Under the pieces are notes generated by a model. It made no database searches. It had not been told where the DNA came from and saw only the letters and a program-made list of their open reading frames with translations. 64,000 bases of DNA, taken from Methylobacter marinus A45. Lineage in GTDB: Bacteria > Pseudomonadota > Gammaproteobacteria > Methylococcales > Methylomonadaceae. The stretch is from contig NZ_KB912877.1 of NCBI RefSeq assembly GCF_000383855.1, forward strand, positions 1,398,616-1,462,615, read 5' to 3'. Positions 57,053 through 64,000 of the stretch are shown here, piece after piece; position 1 is the first letter of the stretch, and each line of letters opens with the position of its first letter. Both the position numbers and the translations under genes were made by a program.

Positions 57053-58468
57053 TTATTTCTTCATCGTGTAATGGCGGTTTAAATAGTCGACGATGGCATC
57101 GCGGTCGGCCGGGATTATTGCCGCCTTGTTGAACTCTATCATCCTATCCACCGTTGGCCCCCAGTCGCTACGCCGGTTGGCGGCCTTGTCCATCCGGTAC
57201 CAGGTATGGCAGGCGGTATGGCAATTGTTTTCGAAAACGACGGCGCCTTTGTCTTCCGGAAAACCGGTCGGGTGACGAACGGCTGCGGGATGAATCATTT
57301 GCTCGGTGGCGGGCGATTGCAGGGTTACGATTTTCGCCAAATCCTTGGTCATCGCATCCTTGGGTTTGACCACGCAAGCGCTCATGCCTTCGGCGGCATT
57401 TTTCGACCAGTTGCCGGGAACCGGTAGCGGGAATTGCTCGATACGGCCGTCGGCGGGATCAAGGCGGAACAGATCGTAATTGAAGCCGGCCGAAAACCAA
57501 ACCTTGCCGTCGCCGTCCACCGCCAATGCCATCGGCATTTCCTCTTCCGGCGGCAGCGGGTATTCGGTCAATTTACCATCGGCGGCGATGCGGCCGATTT
57601 TGTTGCCGTACCATTCGGTAAACCATAGATTGCCGGCCTCGTCGCTAGCCAACACCGCCGGATGGGCGTTAGCGGTGGGGACGGCGTGGCGTTCGAACGA
57701 GACCTTGCCGCGCAAATGCCAAATGTCATTGCCGGTGGCGAACCATAACTCGCCTTGTTTATCGACATGTAGCCGGGTCAGGTACAGGCCGACGGCGTCG
57801 GGCAGTTTGACGGGGGAAAAACCTTTGGCATCGAAGCGGTACAAAGCGGCCTTTGGGCTCCCCTTGGGGGTTAGCGATAACCAGCCATGGCCCTGTCGAT
57901 CGACTGCGACGTTCAGATTCGTCGCCTGCCTGACCGGCAACGGATAGGCGGTTTGGCTGCCGTCGGCAGCGATACGCATCAGCCGGCTGTCGCCGTCCGC
58001 CGCGCCGGCCAACAGCCAAAGGTTGCCGTCCTTGTCCATGGGCAAGTCGAAGCGGCCGCCGATCCGGCCGGGCAAGCCGATCTCACTGAAGCGGTTGTCG
58101 CTATGCGAAAAACGCATCAGCTTGTCGCTGTTGAAACGGATAGACCAGGTCAGGCCGCGATTGTTGTCGAGCGCGATGCCGTAAAGGCCGAAGTCTCGGC
58201 CGTAATCGAAACCTTCCGTTTGGCTCCAGCTATCGCGATTCAGCAACGTCGGTTCGGCGCGGGCGGCGGGCAGATATTCCTCGAACCGGCCACTGTCCGG
58301 ATCCAGCTTGCCGATGCGGATGTCCTCGTAATGGCTGATCCAGACCTTGCCCAAGGCATCGACGGCAATGCCGTCGGCACCGTAAACCGGGCCGCAGGCC
58401 GCGGCAAAAGCATGATTGGCCGTCAGCGCCAGTGCGGCGGCCAACATTCGATAAAATAGGTTTTTCAT
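57053..58468 (-). CDS. Vgb-like beta-propeller fused to cytochrome c
   Basis: Exported 471-residue protein with a signal peptide (LAAALALTANHAFA). About 330 residues of virginiamycin-B-lyase/streptogramin-lyase-like propeller repeats follow (GIAVDALGKVWISHY, LPMDKDGNLWLLAGA, LASDEAGNLWFTEWYGNKIG, LAVDGDGKVWFSAGF). The C-terminal cytochrome-c-like domain has a heme motif NNCHTACHTW, that is CX3CH rather than CX2CH, with a possible Met ligand in DRMIEF. It lies between the radical SAM gene and the second receptor, suggesting periplasmic redox handling or cleavage of the peptide product. The ATG at 58468 is chosen; a TTG at 58477 is also open. Confidence 0.82.
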   Translation of the reverse strand: MKNLFYRMLAAALALTANHAFAAACGPVYGADGIAVDALGKVWISHYEDIRIGKLDPDSGRFEEYLPAARAEPTLLNRDSWSQTEGFDYGRDFGLYGIALDNNRGLTWSIRFNSDKLMRFSHSDNRFSEIGLPGRIGGRFDLPMDKDGNLWLLAGAADGDSRLMRIAADGSQTAYPLPVRQATNLNVAVDRQGHGWLSLTPKGSPKAALYRFDAKGFSPVKLPDAVGLYLTRLHVDKQGELWFATGNDIWHLRGKVSFERHAVPTANAHPAVLASDEAGNLWFTEWYGNKIGRIAADGKLTEYPLPPEEEMPMALAVDGDGKVWFSAGFNYDLFRLDPADGRIEQFPLPVPGNWSKNAAEGMSACVVKPKDAMTKDLAKIVTLQSPATEQMIHPAAVRHPTGFPEDKGAVVFENNCHTACHTWYRMDKAANRRSDWGPTVDRMIEFNKAAIIPADRDAIVDYLNRHYTMKK

Positions 58469-58486
58469 GGTAATCAATCAAAATGA

Positions 58487-58559
58487 ATGTAGGTTGGGGA
58501 GACGATAGGCACCCCAACAAAATCGTATCGTTGGGCTTCATTGCATTCAGCCCAACCTA
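58487..58559. repeat. Palindromic intergenic repeat
   Basis: GTAGGTTGGG near the left end and CCCAACCTAC at the right form the outer arms, with CACCCCAAC and GTTGGGCTTC inside. It lies between the radical SAM and propeller-cytochrome genes and could act as a processing or attenuation hairpin. Confidence 0.7.
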
Positions 58560-58586
58560 CCTTTTACGACAGCTTCCGAACCGTGC

Positions 58587-59993
58587 TTAGGCCGAACCGC
58601 CGGCTTGCTTATAGAAAGCCGTCACGTTTTGCAGGAACCTGTCTTTGCGCTCGGAGTCAGCCATGATTTCGGTAAACTCAGCCAGTAGCCGCTCGTAAAT
58701 CCGTTTACGGGAGTCGCAGTCGCGTTGCGGCGGTTTGAACACGTCGCCTTCGCGCAGCCAGGAAATGACATAACAGTTGCCGCCGCACAAGTACCTGGCC
58801 CAACAGCCGGAGCAATGCTCGTTGGCATCCACCGAGGTTTCCTTGAAGGATTTTGTGACCTGGAAGTAATCGTCGTTTAAAGGCTGTTCGTCGTTGACGT
58901 TGCCGACCTTGAACTCGTCGTAACCGACGAAGCGGTGGCAAGGATAAATATCGCCGTCGGCGGCAACCGCAATCACCGTTCTGCCGGCATTGCAGGGATT
59001 GGGGCGGTATTTTTTAAACAGCAGCAATTCGCACAGTTGGTAGGTGTACTCGTTGAAGGTTGGCGTATCGCTTTCCGCCAGCGATTTAAGGCTTTCGGCA
59101 TTTTTGCGGATGATGCCGTCTGTGACTTTACGGTAATCGTCGTCGGACAAAGCCAGCGGATTTCCGTCCTCGACGTCGACGATGGTCATGCCCACGCCAC
59201 CGGGCGATACCAAGGCACTGTTGTGGCTATATACCTCATCGATTTTTTCGCAGCTTTGCTTGGTCAGGATGGTGCGGATCGTGTAGCGCTTGTCCTTAAT
59301 GGCTTTCAATTCCTCTATGGTGCAAATGGTTTTTTCGTAGGACGAATAATTCCCCAGCGGTGGCCGTTGCGCGTCGTTGATTGCCTTGGGGCCATCGAGA
59401 CTGACGGTTAGATTGTCGATTTCTTTGTCGACGAATTGCTTGATGCGATCACTCCAGACCGTGCCGTTGGTGGTGACCTTGAACGATACTTTAAAGCCAA
59501 GCTCCGCGCCCTTTTCCTTGGTGTAGGCCACCACTTTTTGCATCAGATTGAAATTCAGGAAGGGTTCGCCGCCGAAAAAATTGACGGAATAGGTGGGGCT
59601 GTCTCCGGTCAAAAATTTATCGACAAAGTTGCGGGCGGTGGTTTCGTCCATGTTGCGCTTGCTTTTGCGGTACTCGCCGCCGTCGCCGTAACAATAAGTG
59701 CAGGCCAGATTACATTCTTGACTGACGAACAGGTAAAAACCGTTCAATTGGCTATGCTCCCCCAACAAGCTGGTTTTCAAGCGGAACGGTTGTTTATCGA
59801 CTTGACCGAGCAGCGTGATTTGCAGGCTTTCTACCTCTTCGTCGGGCAGGTAACTGCCGTGCGGTTTTTTCAAAGCGCTAACCCGCTTCGAGGTTTCTTC
59901 ATCAACCTGAAACAGCCGGTACGATGGGCTATGAAACACCACCGGCCCCAACTCTGTCGTTAACAGGTGAAAATCTCTGTTGATAGCATTCAT
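58587..59993 (-). CDS. Radical SAM/SPASM peptide maturase
   Basis: A 468-residue enzyme expected to modify the 36-residue peptide encoded just upstream. The first 80 residues (GPVVFHSPSYRLFQVDEET) look like a small peptide-recognition domain. The radical SAM core binds one 4Fe-4S cluster through Cys94, Cys98 and Cys101 (CNLACTYCY), with FFGGEP and TTNGT following. The SPASM domain supplies Cys334, Cys352, Cys394, Cys397, Cys403, Cys407 and Cys426 (pattern CSGCWARYLCGGNC), enough for two auxiliary clusters. Such enzymes install thioether or C-C crosslinks in RiPPs and mature QhpC. AAGGAG lies six bases before the ATG. Confidence 0.93.
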   Translation of the reverse strand: MNAINRDFHLLTTELGPVVFHSPSYRLFQVDEETSKRVSALKKPHGSYLPDEEVESLQITLLGQVDKQPFRLKTSLLGEHSQLNGFYLFVSQECNLACTYCYGDGGEYRKSKRNMDETTARNFVDKFLTGDSPTYSVNFFGGEPFLNFNLMQKVVAYTKEKGAELGFKVSFKVTTNGTVWSDRIKQFVDKEIDNLTVSLDGPKAINDAQRPPLGNYSSYEKTICTIEELKAIKDKRYTIRTILTKQSCEKIDEVYSHNSALVSPGGVGMTIVDVEDGNPLALSDDDYRKVTDGIIRKNAESLKSLAESDTPTFNEYTYQLCELLLFKKYRPNPCNAGRTVIAVAADGDIYPCHRFVGYDEFKVGNVNDEQPLNDDYFQVTKSFKETSVDANEHCSGCWARYLCGGNCYVISWLREGDVFKPPQRDCDSRKRIYERLLAEFTEIMADSERKDRFLQNVTAFYKQAGGSA

Positions 59994-60029
59994 TGTCGAC
60001 TCCTTAATTCCTTCGCGAAACGAGAGTGA

Positions 60030-60049
60030 GAGAGCCCTGAAGGACTCTC
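60030..60049 (-). promoter_or_regulatory. Hairpin between peptide and radical SAM genes
   Basis: On the minus strand GAGAGTCC, a TTCA loop and GGGCTCTC form an 8-bp stem with one G-U pair, 18 nt after the peptide stop. There is no T run, so it looks like an attenuating or mRNA-stabilising element that would keep peptide expression above that of the enzyme, as in many RiPP operons. Confidence 0.55.
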
Positions 60050-60066
60050 CCGTTCAGATCAAAACC

Positions 60067-60177
60067 CTAGTGGATTTCACCTGGAGGGCACATAGGCCCT
60101 GGATTGCTGCACATGGAAGTTTCGGCATAGCCTGCATAGATGGCGTCCAGTTCCACGATTTCGATTTCATGTACCAT
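60067..60177 (-). CDS. RiPP precursor peptide, 36 residues
   Basis: A short gene overlooked by length cut-offs. CAGGAG stands six bases before the ATG at 60177 and the frame closes with TAG at 60067. The N-terminal half is acidic and helix-prone (MVHEIEIVELDAIYAG), as a leader would be. The C-terminal part runs from Met22 through MCSNPGPMCPPG to a final His, with Cys23 and Cys30 six residues apart, embedded in Pro and Gly. It sits 73 nt ahead of the radical SAM/SPASM gene and between TonB receptor genes. Inference: the leader binds the maturase, which crosslinks one or both cysteines. I recognise no named family. Confidence 0.82.
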   Translation of the reverse strand: MVHEIEIVELDAIYAGYAETSMCSNPGPMCPPGEIH

Positions 60178-60248
60178 AGTTAACTCCTGCCCCAAGGGGC
60201 GTTAAAGGATAAAAATGCCGAAACGCCGCATCCTTCGGTTTTCGACTG

Positions 60249-60270
60249 AAAAAACAGCAGGGCTGCTTTT
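60249..60270 (-). terminator. Terminator/attenuator before the peptide gene
   Basis: Read on the minus strand, AGCAG-CC-CTGCT is followed at once by GTTTTTTC, a compact intrinsic terminator 71 nt before the peptide ATG. It would end most receptor transcripts, leaving the peptide operon under partial read-through or its own downstream promoter. Confidence 0.65.
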
Positions 60271-60306
60271 CGTATTGCGGCCGGCCAAGATATCGCCGGG
60301 CGCGGG

Positions 60307-60325
60307 CCGCGGCGTCCTGCCGCGG
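60307..60325 (-). promoter_or_regulatory. GC-rich stem after receptor stop
   Basis: CCGCGGC and GCCGCGG form a perfect 7-bp stem with a 5-nt loop, 16 nt beyond the receptor stop codon. It has no T run of its own and probably protects the 3' end together with the terminator at 60249-60270. Confidence 0.5.
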
Positions 60326-60340
60326 TAATTTCATACCAGC

Positions 60341-62656
60341 CTAAAATTCCATCGCGACCTGAACGAAGCCCACCCTGGGTTCGGCATAGGTATCGATGTA
60401 GCGGGTTTCATAGCTGCGATCGAACAAATTGCGCACGCCGCCGGACATATCCAGGGTCTTTTTGTTGCCAAGAGGGTGGCGGTAGGTCAGGCGGAAATCG
60501 GCGGTGAGATAGGAATTTAACGCATAGGCCGGATCATTGACGGTATCGCCGAAAATGAACTGGCGATCGACATAGCGCCCTTCCAGGCGGCCGCTGAAAC
60601 GCGCGGATTCGAACACCAGGCCGAAAGCCGCCTTGTTGCGCGGCGTCAACGGCAGTTGCCGGCCTTTGTCGGGCAGACCGCTGACGCCGACTTCCGCCGC
60701 GCTGGCCGCTTCGGAGACGGTATAGGTGTAATTGACGAAGGCCGACAATTGCTCGGTAATCGATTGCTGGATTTCCACTTCGGTGCCGTAGCTGTTTACC
60801 TTGCCGAGATTGCGGGTCTGGTAAATCATTTTGCCACTCTCTTGAGTCACCGACTGCAGTTGGTAATCGGTCAGCTTGTTGTAATAGGCCGTGGCCGAGA
60901 CTTTGGTGCCGAACGGCGTGGTGGCATCGACGCCGAGATCGAAGCTTTCCGAAGACTCCGGCTTCAGATCAGGATTGGGTTTGACTTCGTAAAAGACGGT
61001 GTTTTGCGCGCCGGTCAGAGCATAGGGAGCGGGCGGGCGGAAACCGGTACCCACCGAGCCGCGTAGCGACACGTCATCATTGACCTTGAAACGCACCCCG
61101 CCGCGTGGATTGAACACCGCAAACGAGTGTTGCGCGGTGCGGCCGGTGCTGGTGTTGGCAAGATCGTATTCGAACCAGTCGCCGCGGCCGCCCATGGTGA
61201 CGAACAAACGGTCCCACAACGCCAGTTCGTATTGGCCATAGAGCGCATAGTTGCCGATGTTGTTGCGGGGTTTGTCGATGATCGATTGGCTGGCCAGTTC
61301 GATAGTGTCTCGATTGTTCCAGTCCTGGCTACCGTAAAAACCGACCAACAAAGTATGGCCGTCGGCGATATCCCAGCGGTTGCGGATTTCGCCGCTGAGT
61401 TTCTTGGCGTCCTCTTTCAGCAGATTTTGTGGATCGGTGCTGTAATTGAACGGGTAGTAATAACTGTCGAAGTTCAGGTCGGCCTGATGATCCCGATAGC
61501 TGAGGTTGAGCGTCAGTTGATCGTTCTTGGTCAGCCAATGGCTATAGTCCAGGCTGTACTGGCCAAACTGGCCGTTGAACTGGGTATTGGGCCTGTCGAA
61601 CGCCAGGTTGTGGTCGTCCATGTAATTGAAGCTGAACTTCAGGTCGGCAACATCGGATATTTCCCATTTCAGTTTGCCGCCGGCCATGGTTTTGTTCCAA
61701 CCGCCGTCTTCCAGCGAATGAATCATCGTACCGGTGGCGCCCGGCGAAAATGCCGGATTCGGGGAGGCTTTGTAACCGTCCGAGCTCAGGTGCTTGAAAT
61801 CCAGGAGATAACCGATCTTGTTGACCGTACCGCCGGTGGTAAAGCCGCCGCCGTAAGTCGGCAATGAATCGAACAGGAAAAAGGGCTTAGTGACGTTGGG
61901 GCCTTCGGGCGCTTCCTTGGTGATAATGTTGACCACGCCGCCCATCGCGTTGGGGCCGTATAGCGCCGAACCGGCACCGCGCACTACCTCGATTCGGTCG
62001 ACGTTATCCCAATCTATAGTCTGAATAGGTGAGCGACTGCCGATGCTGGAATCGAGAAAATTGGCGAGTTGACCGTTGATCAGCGTCGAACTGCGGCCGT
62101 AGCCCAAGCCGCGCATGTTGAGAGTGGCGATACCGTTGGTGCCTTGTCGTAGTACATCCACACCGGCCGAGCGCGTCAAGGTATCGCTGAGGTCGCGGTT
62201 ATACATTTGCTGGATCTGCTGTTGATCGACAACGGCAACGGTCGCCGACACTTCCGATGCCAAACGCTCGGTTTTGGTTGCCGTTACTACCATTGTTTCC
62301 AACATGACTGGATAGGGATGGCCTTTGTTTTCTAACGCGAGGGAATTGTTTTCGCTGGCTTTCGTTTGCTGTAACACAGCGGTATACGAATCGGTGAAAC
62401 GGTAGCTCAGGCCGGAGTCTTTCAAGAGTTGCTCTAACGCCTGTTCCGGCGTGTAGCGACCGCTTACTCTCGGCGAGGTTTTACTTGCGGTGCTATCGGC
62501 GGCGTATAGCAACTGCAAACCGGTTTGCCGTGCCAGTTGTTCCAAGGCTTGCGCCAGTGGTTGCGGCGGAATGTCAAGGTCGATCCGCCGCTCATCGGCG
62601 ACGGTCGGAAAACAAACGGCGCTGCTTAGTAGCAGCGGTAACAGGTATCGCTTCAT
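60341..62656 (-). CDS. TonB-dependent receptor with STN signalling domain
   Basis: A 771-residue outer membrane receptor that can both import a ligand and signal to FecR. After the signal peptide (1-20) an STN domain spans about 22-95 (IDLDIPPQPLAQALEQLARQ, LQLLYAADST, ALEQLLKDSGLSYRF). The TonB box is at about 119-128 (LETMVVTATK). The plug has RIEVVRGAGSALYGPNAMGG and the barrel ends VGFVQVAMEF. It resembles siderophore receptors of the CirA/FecA class. It is the first gene of the peptide operon; FecR at 50843 is the likely signalling partner although no sigma gene is present in the window. Confidence 0.92.
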   Translation of the reverse strand: MKRYLLPLLLSSAVCFPTVADERRIDLDIPPQPLAQALEQLARQTGLQLLYAADSTASKTSPRVSGRYTPEQALEQLLKDSGLSYRFTDSYTAVLQQTKASENNSLALENKGHPYPVMLETMVVTATKTERLASEVSATVAVVDQQQIQQMYNRDLSDTLTRSAGVDVLRQGTNGIATLNMRGLGYGRSSTLINGQLANFLDSSIGSRSPIQTIDWDNVDRIEVVRGAGSALYGPNAMGGVVNIITKEAPEGPNVTKPFFLFDSLPTYGGGFTTGGTVNKIGYLLDFKHLSSDGYKASPNPAFSPGATGTMIHSLEDGGWNKTMAGGKLKWEISDVADLKFSFNYMDDHNLAFDRPNTQFNGQFGQYSLDYSHWLTKNDQLTLNLSYRDHQADLNFDSYYYPFNYSTDPQNLLKEDAKKLSGEIRNRWDIADGHTLLVGFYGSQDWNNRDTIELASQSIIDKPRNNIGNYALYGQYELALWDRLFVTMGGRGDWFEYDLANTSTGRTAQHSFAVFNPRGGVRFKVNDDVSLRGSVGTGFRPPAPYALTGAQNTVFYEVKPNPDLKPESSESFDLGVDATTPFGTKVSATAYYNKLTDYQLQSVTQESGKMIYQTRNLGKVNSYGTEVEIQQSITEQLSAFVNYTYTVSEAASAAEVGVSGLPDKGRQLPLTPRNKAAFGLVFESARFSGRLEGRYVDRQFIFGDTVNDPAYALNSYLTADFRLTYRHPLGNKKTLDMSGGVRNLFDRSYETRYIDTYAEPRVGFVQVAMEF

Positions 62657-62784
62657 GAAGTCTCCATATTCCCTTTAATTGTTATGGTTTTAATAATGAA
62701 GACGGATCGCTGAAGGGAAGTGGACAGTTTATAGAGATTTTATTTGCTGCCCGATGAGATAGCTCGGTAGATACTCTGTGGACT

Positions 62785-63119
62785 GATCTGCAACCCAGCC
62801 AAGAAGAATTGGCGATACTGGGCATGGACGGCAGCCCTAAATCTGATGAAATAAAACGGGAGCTGAGCGTCGTTTCCCAGGGCATCAAGCTCGATCAGTC
62901 ATTGACGGTACATAAAAACCTGGAACGCCATTGCCGCTATTTTTCCGTTCCGCGCCGCCAAGCCAAACAACGCATCGAGGAATGGCTGGCTTTGTTCCAG
63001 CTCAGGATTTCATCACCTTTTCACTGATGCCGATGATGTTCCTCGGCTGTGCTTTCTTCAGTTATGCCATGCTGCCCGATCCTTGGAATATCGTGGCCTT
63101 GTTGCTGCCGACTACCTAT
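62785..63119 (+). pseudogene. Relic of a second ABC ATPase-permease pair
   Basis: On the plus strand, residues like those of the exporter ATPase (KRELSVVSQGIKLDQSLTVH, then EEWLALFQL) run directly, by an internal deletion near 63002, into permease-like sequence in another frame (FSLMPMMFLGCAFFSYAML, VALLLPTTYL). Both parts parallel the intact ATPase at 54299 and the split permease but are diverged, so this was a paralogous pair. The ATPase Walker A region is missing, and the permease part is cut off exactly at CTTAG by a MITE-like repeat. Confidence 0.85.
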
Positions 63120-63283
63120 CTTAGGAATGCGCATAAAATAACTTCCTCAAGTGCGCGGATGAATTTCCGGTGTAGGTGCGGATTTATCGGCACAGTGCGA
63201 ATACCCTGAAGGGCACAAGTACCCATAGGGCATAAATGAATTCGCACCTACAATTCCTGATTTATTTCATGCCAGTTCCTTAG
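63120..63283 (+). mobile_element. MITE-like repeat, copy 3
   Basis: A 164-bp element beginning CTTAGGAATGCGCATAAAAT and ending TTTCATGCCAGTTCCTTAG. The ends form imperfect inverted repeats, and TTAG occurs at both edges, possibly a target duplication. It carries the GTGCGGATTTATCGGCAC stem and the CCCTGAAGGGCACAAGTACC segment. It abuts the IS1380-family copy at its right edge. Confidence 0.85.
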
Positions 63284-64000
63284 CCCGGATATTTCATCAG
63301 CCCCATGAAGCCGCCCCTCAGAGGCACTCGACGACCAGAAACGACTGATATTTTTTGGAGGTGAAGTTCAACGGGCTATTTTCAGGGTCGATTGCCGATT
63401 TTCAGGCACAGCTCCCCCTTACCCCGTTGTTTATAGCGTGCCGGGTACAGCACTTACCGAGCGCTAATCAGGGCACAGGCGCTGGCAGACAGATCGAAAC
63501 AGGGACTGGAAGGGATAATGACTGCTCAGCAGCAGCCGAATACGGCGGGTATTGCGGATGACTACGGCGCCGATCTTAAACAGTTTCAGGCGAATGGTGG
63601 CACAGGTGGCCTGCGCCAGTTCGGTGTTGTTCAGGGCGATCCGGCGGATGGCCTCGATCAGCGTATAGGCCAGCGTCGACAGCAGCAGGCGGAACTGGTT
63701 CGGCCACCACAGACTGCAGCTGGTACGGTCGGCAAACAGATCCAGTTGTTGCTCTTTAATCCGGTTTTCCATCTCGCCTCGGGCACAATAGACTTGTTCG
63801 TAAAGCGTTTGCGCCTCGCCTGCCAGGTTGGTCACGACATAGCGCGGGTTGCTGCCTTGACTCATGTGTTCGGCTTTGAGGATGACTCGGCGCCGGCATC
63901 GCCAGGTGCCGGCTTTATAGTGCAAATCGGTGAACACGCGTTGTTTCTGTTGTGTTGCCTCATATTGTGTCCGGGCTTGCTCAATCCAGGGTTGACTCAA
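63284..64000 (-). mobile_element. IS1380-family element, second copy (runs off window)
   Basis: Starts with the same CCCGGATATTTCAT terminal repeat after TTAG and continues with the transposase 3' end on the minus strand, that is, opposite in orientation to the copy at 52333. The visible 717 bp appears the same as the complementary part of the first copy. The other end and its flanking duplication are outside the window. Confidence 0.92.
63464..64000 (-). CDS. IS1380-family transposase, C-terminal part
   Basis: The last 178 codons of the transposase visible before the window edge. Translation matches the complete copy residue for residue from QPWIEQARTQYEATQQ to the C-terminal VCQRLCPD. The start lies beyond the window; the TTG at the very edge is not a true start. 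Confidence 0.92.
   Translation of the reverse strand: MSQPWIEQARTQYEATQQKQRVFTDLHYKAGTWRCRRRVILKAEHMSQGSNPRYVVTNLAGEAQTLYEQVYCARGEMENRIKEQQLDLFADRTSCSLWWPNQFRLLLSTLAYTLIEAIRRIALNNTELAQATCATIRLKLFKIGAVVIRNTRRIRLLLSSHYPFQSLFRSVCQRLCPD

Noticed and set aside
58587-59993. QhpD (quinohemoprotein amine dehydrogenase maturase)
   Set aside because: The enzyme type is related, but no qhpA, qhpB or about 80-residue Cys-rich QhpC is present; the neighbouring substrate has only two cysteines.
60067-60177. Methanobactin precursor (mbnA)
   Set aside because: There are no mbnB or mbnC genes beside it, and a radical SAM/SPASM gene takes their place; the peptide also lacks the spacing of Cys residues that I associate with mbnA.
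52333-64000. Arrival of the whole peptide locus as an IS1380 composite transposon
   Set aside because: The permease gene is split by the left copy and continues outside it, so the locus predates the insertion.

Overview
The window looks like a chromosomal segment of a gammaproteobacterium. The UbiH/UbiI-PepP-UPF0149 block divergent from zapA-6S RNA, the PilS/PilR pair, a full type II secretion operon, Vfr/CRP, SpeD with a Lys-Ser processing site and GlnE all have gammaproteobacterial form. The proteins and the many short hairpin repeats remind me of Methylococcales methanotrophs, but no diagnostic gene (pmo, mmo, mxa) is present, so that placement is inference.

Layout. 1-12 kb holds housekeeping genes: a DUF6398 protein, sucCD, pilSR, the ubiquinone hydroxylases with pepP, a UPF0149 protein, zapB-like/zapA, 6S RNA and an EVE-domain protein. 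12-30 kb is a long minus-strand series: glnE, ilvE, waaF, waaC, then gspE-F-G-H-I-J-K-L-M-N(C-like)-D, then ilvA. 30-36 kb is an AT-richer block encoding a Fap-like functional amyloid system: coiled-coil/beta-barrel exporter, C39-type protease, and three small secreted proteins sharing an N/Q-containing C-terminal motif, one with an Asn/Ser/Thr/Asp tandem repeat. A winged-helix response regulator lies beside it. 37-50 kb holds an M23 peptidase, vfr, an OsmC protein, speD, a 1709-residue pseudokinase/ATPase/histidine kinase hybrid with a CheY-like protein and a REC-PAS-GGDEF-EAL protein, a CPBP protease, a YcgL protein and dcd.

The most interesting region is 50.8-64 kb. A minus-strand operon encodes a TonB receptor with an STN signalling domain, a previously unlisted 36-residue peptide with two cysteines, a radical SAM/SPASM enzyme, a secreted beta-propeller fused to a cytochrome c with a CX3CH heme site, a second TonB receptor, and an ABC-2 exporter; a FecR-type anti-sigma protein lies at the edge. 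This reads as a peptide natural product (RiPP) locus whose product is made, exported and taken up again. Its layout parallels methanobactin loci, but with a radical SAM enzyme in place of MbnBC.

The locus is being eroded by mobile DNA. An IS1380-family element with 14-bp inverted repeats and a TTAG target duplication splits the exporter permease; removing it restores a 250-codon frame exactly. A second copy of the same element, in opposite orientation, begins at 63284. Between them are an internally deleted second ATPase-permease pair and one of three copies of a 130-167 bp MITE-like repeat. Another MITE copy supplies the last codons of fecR.
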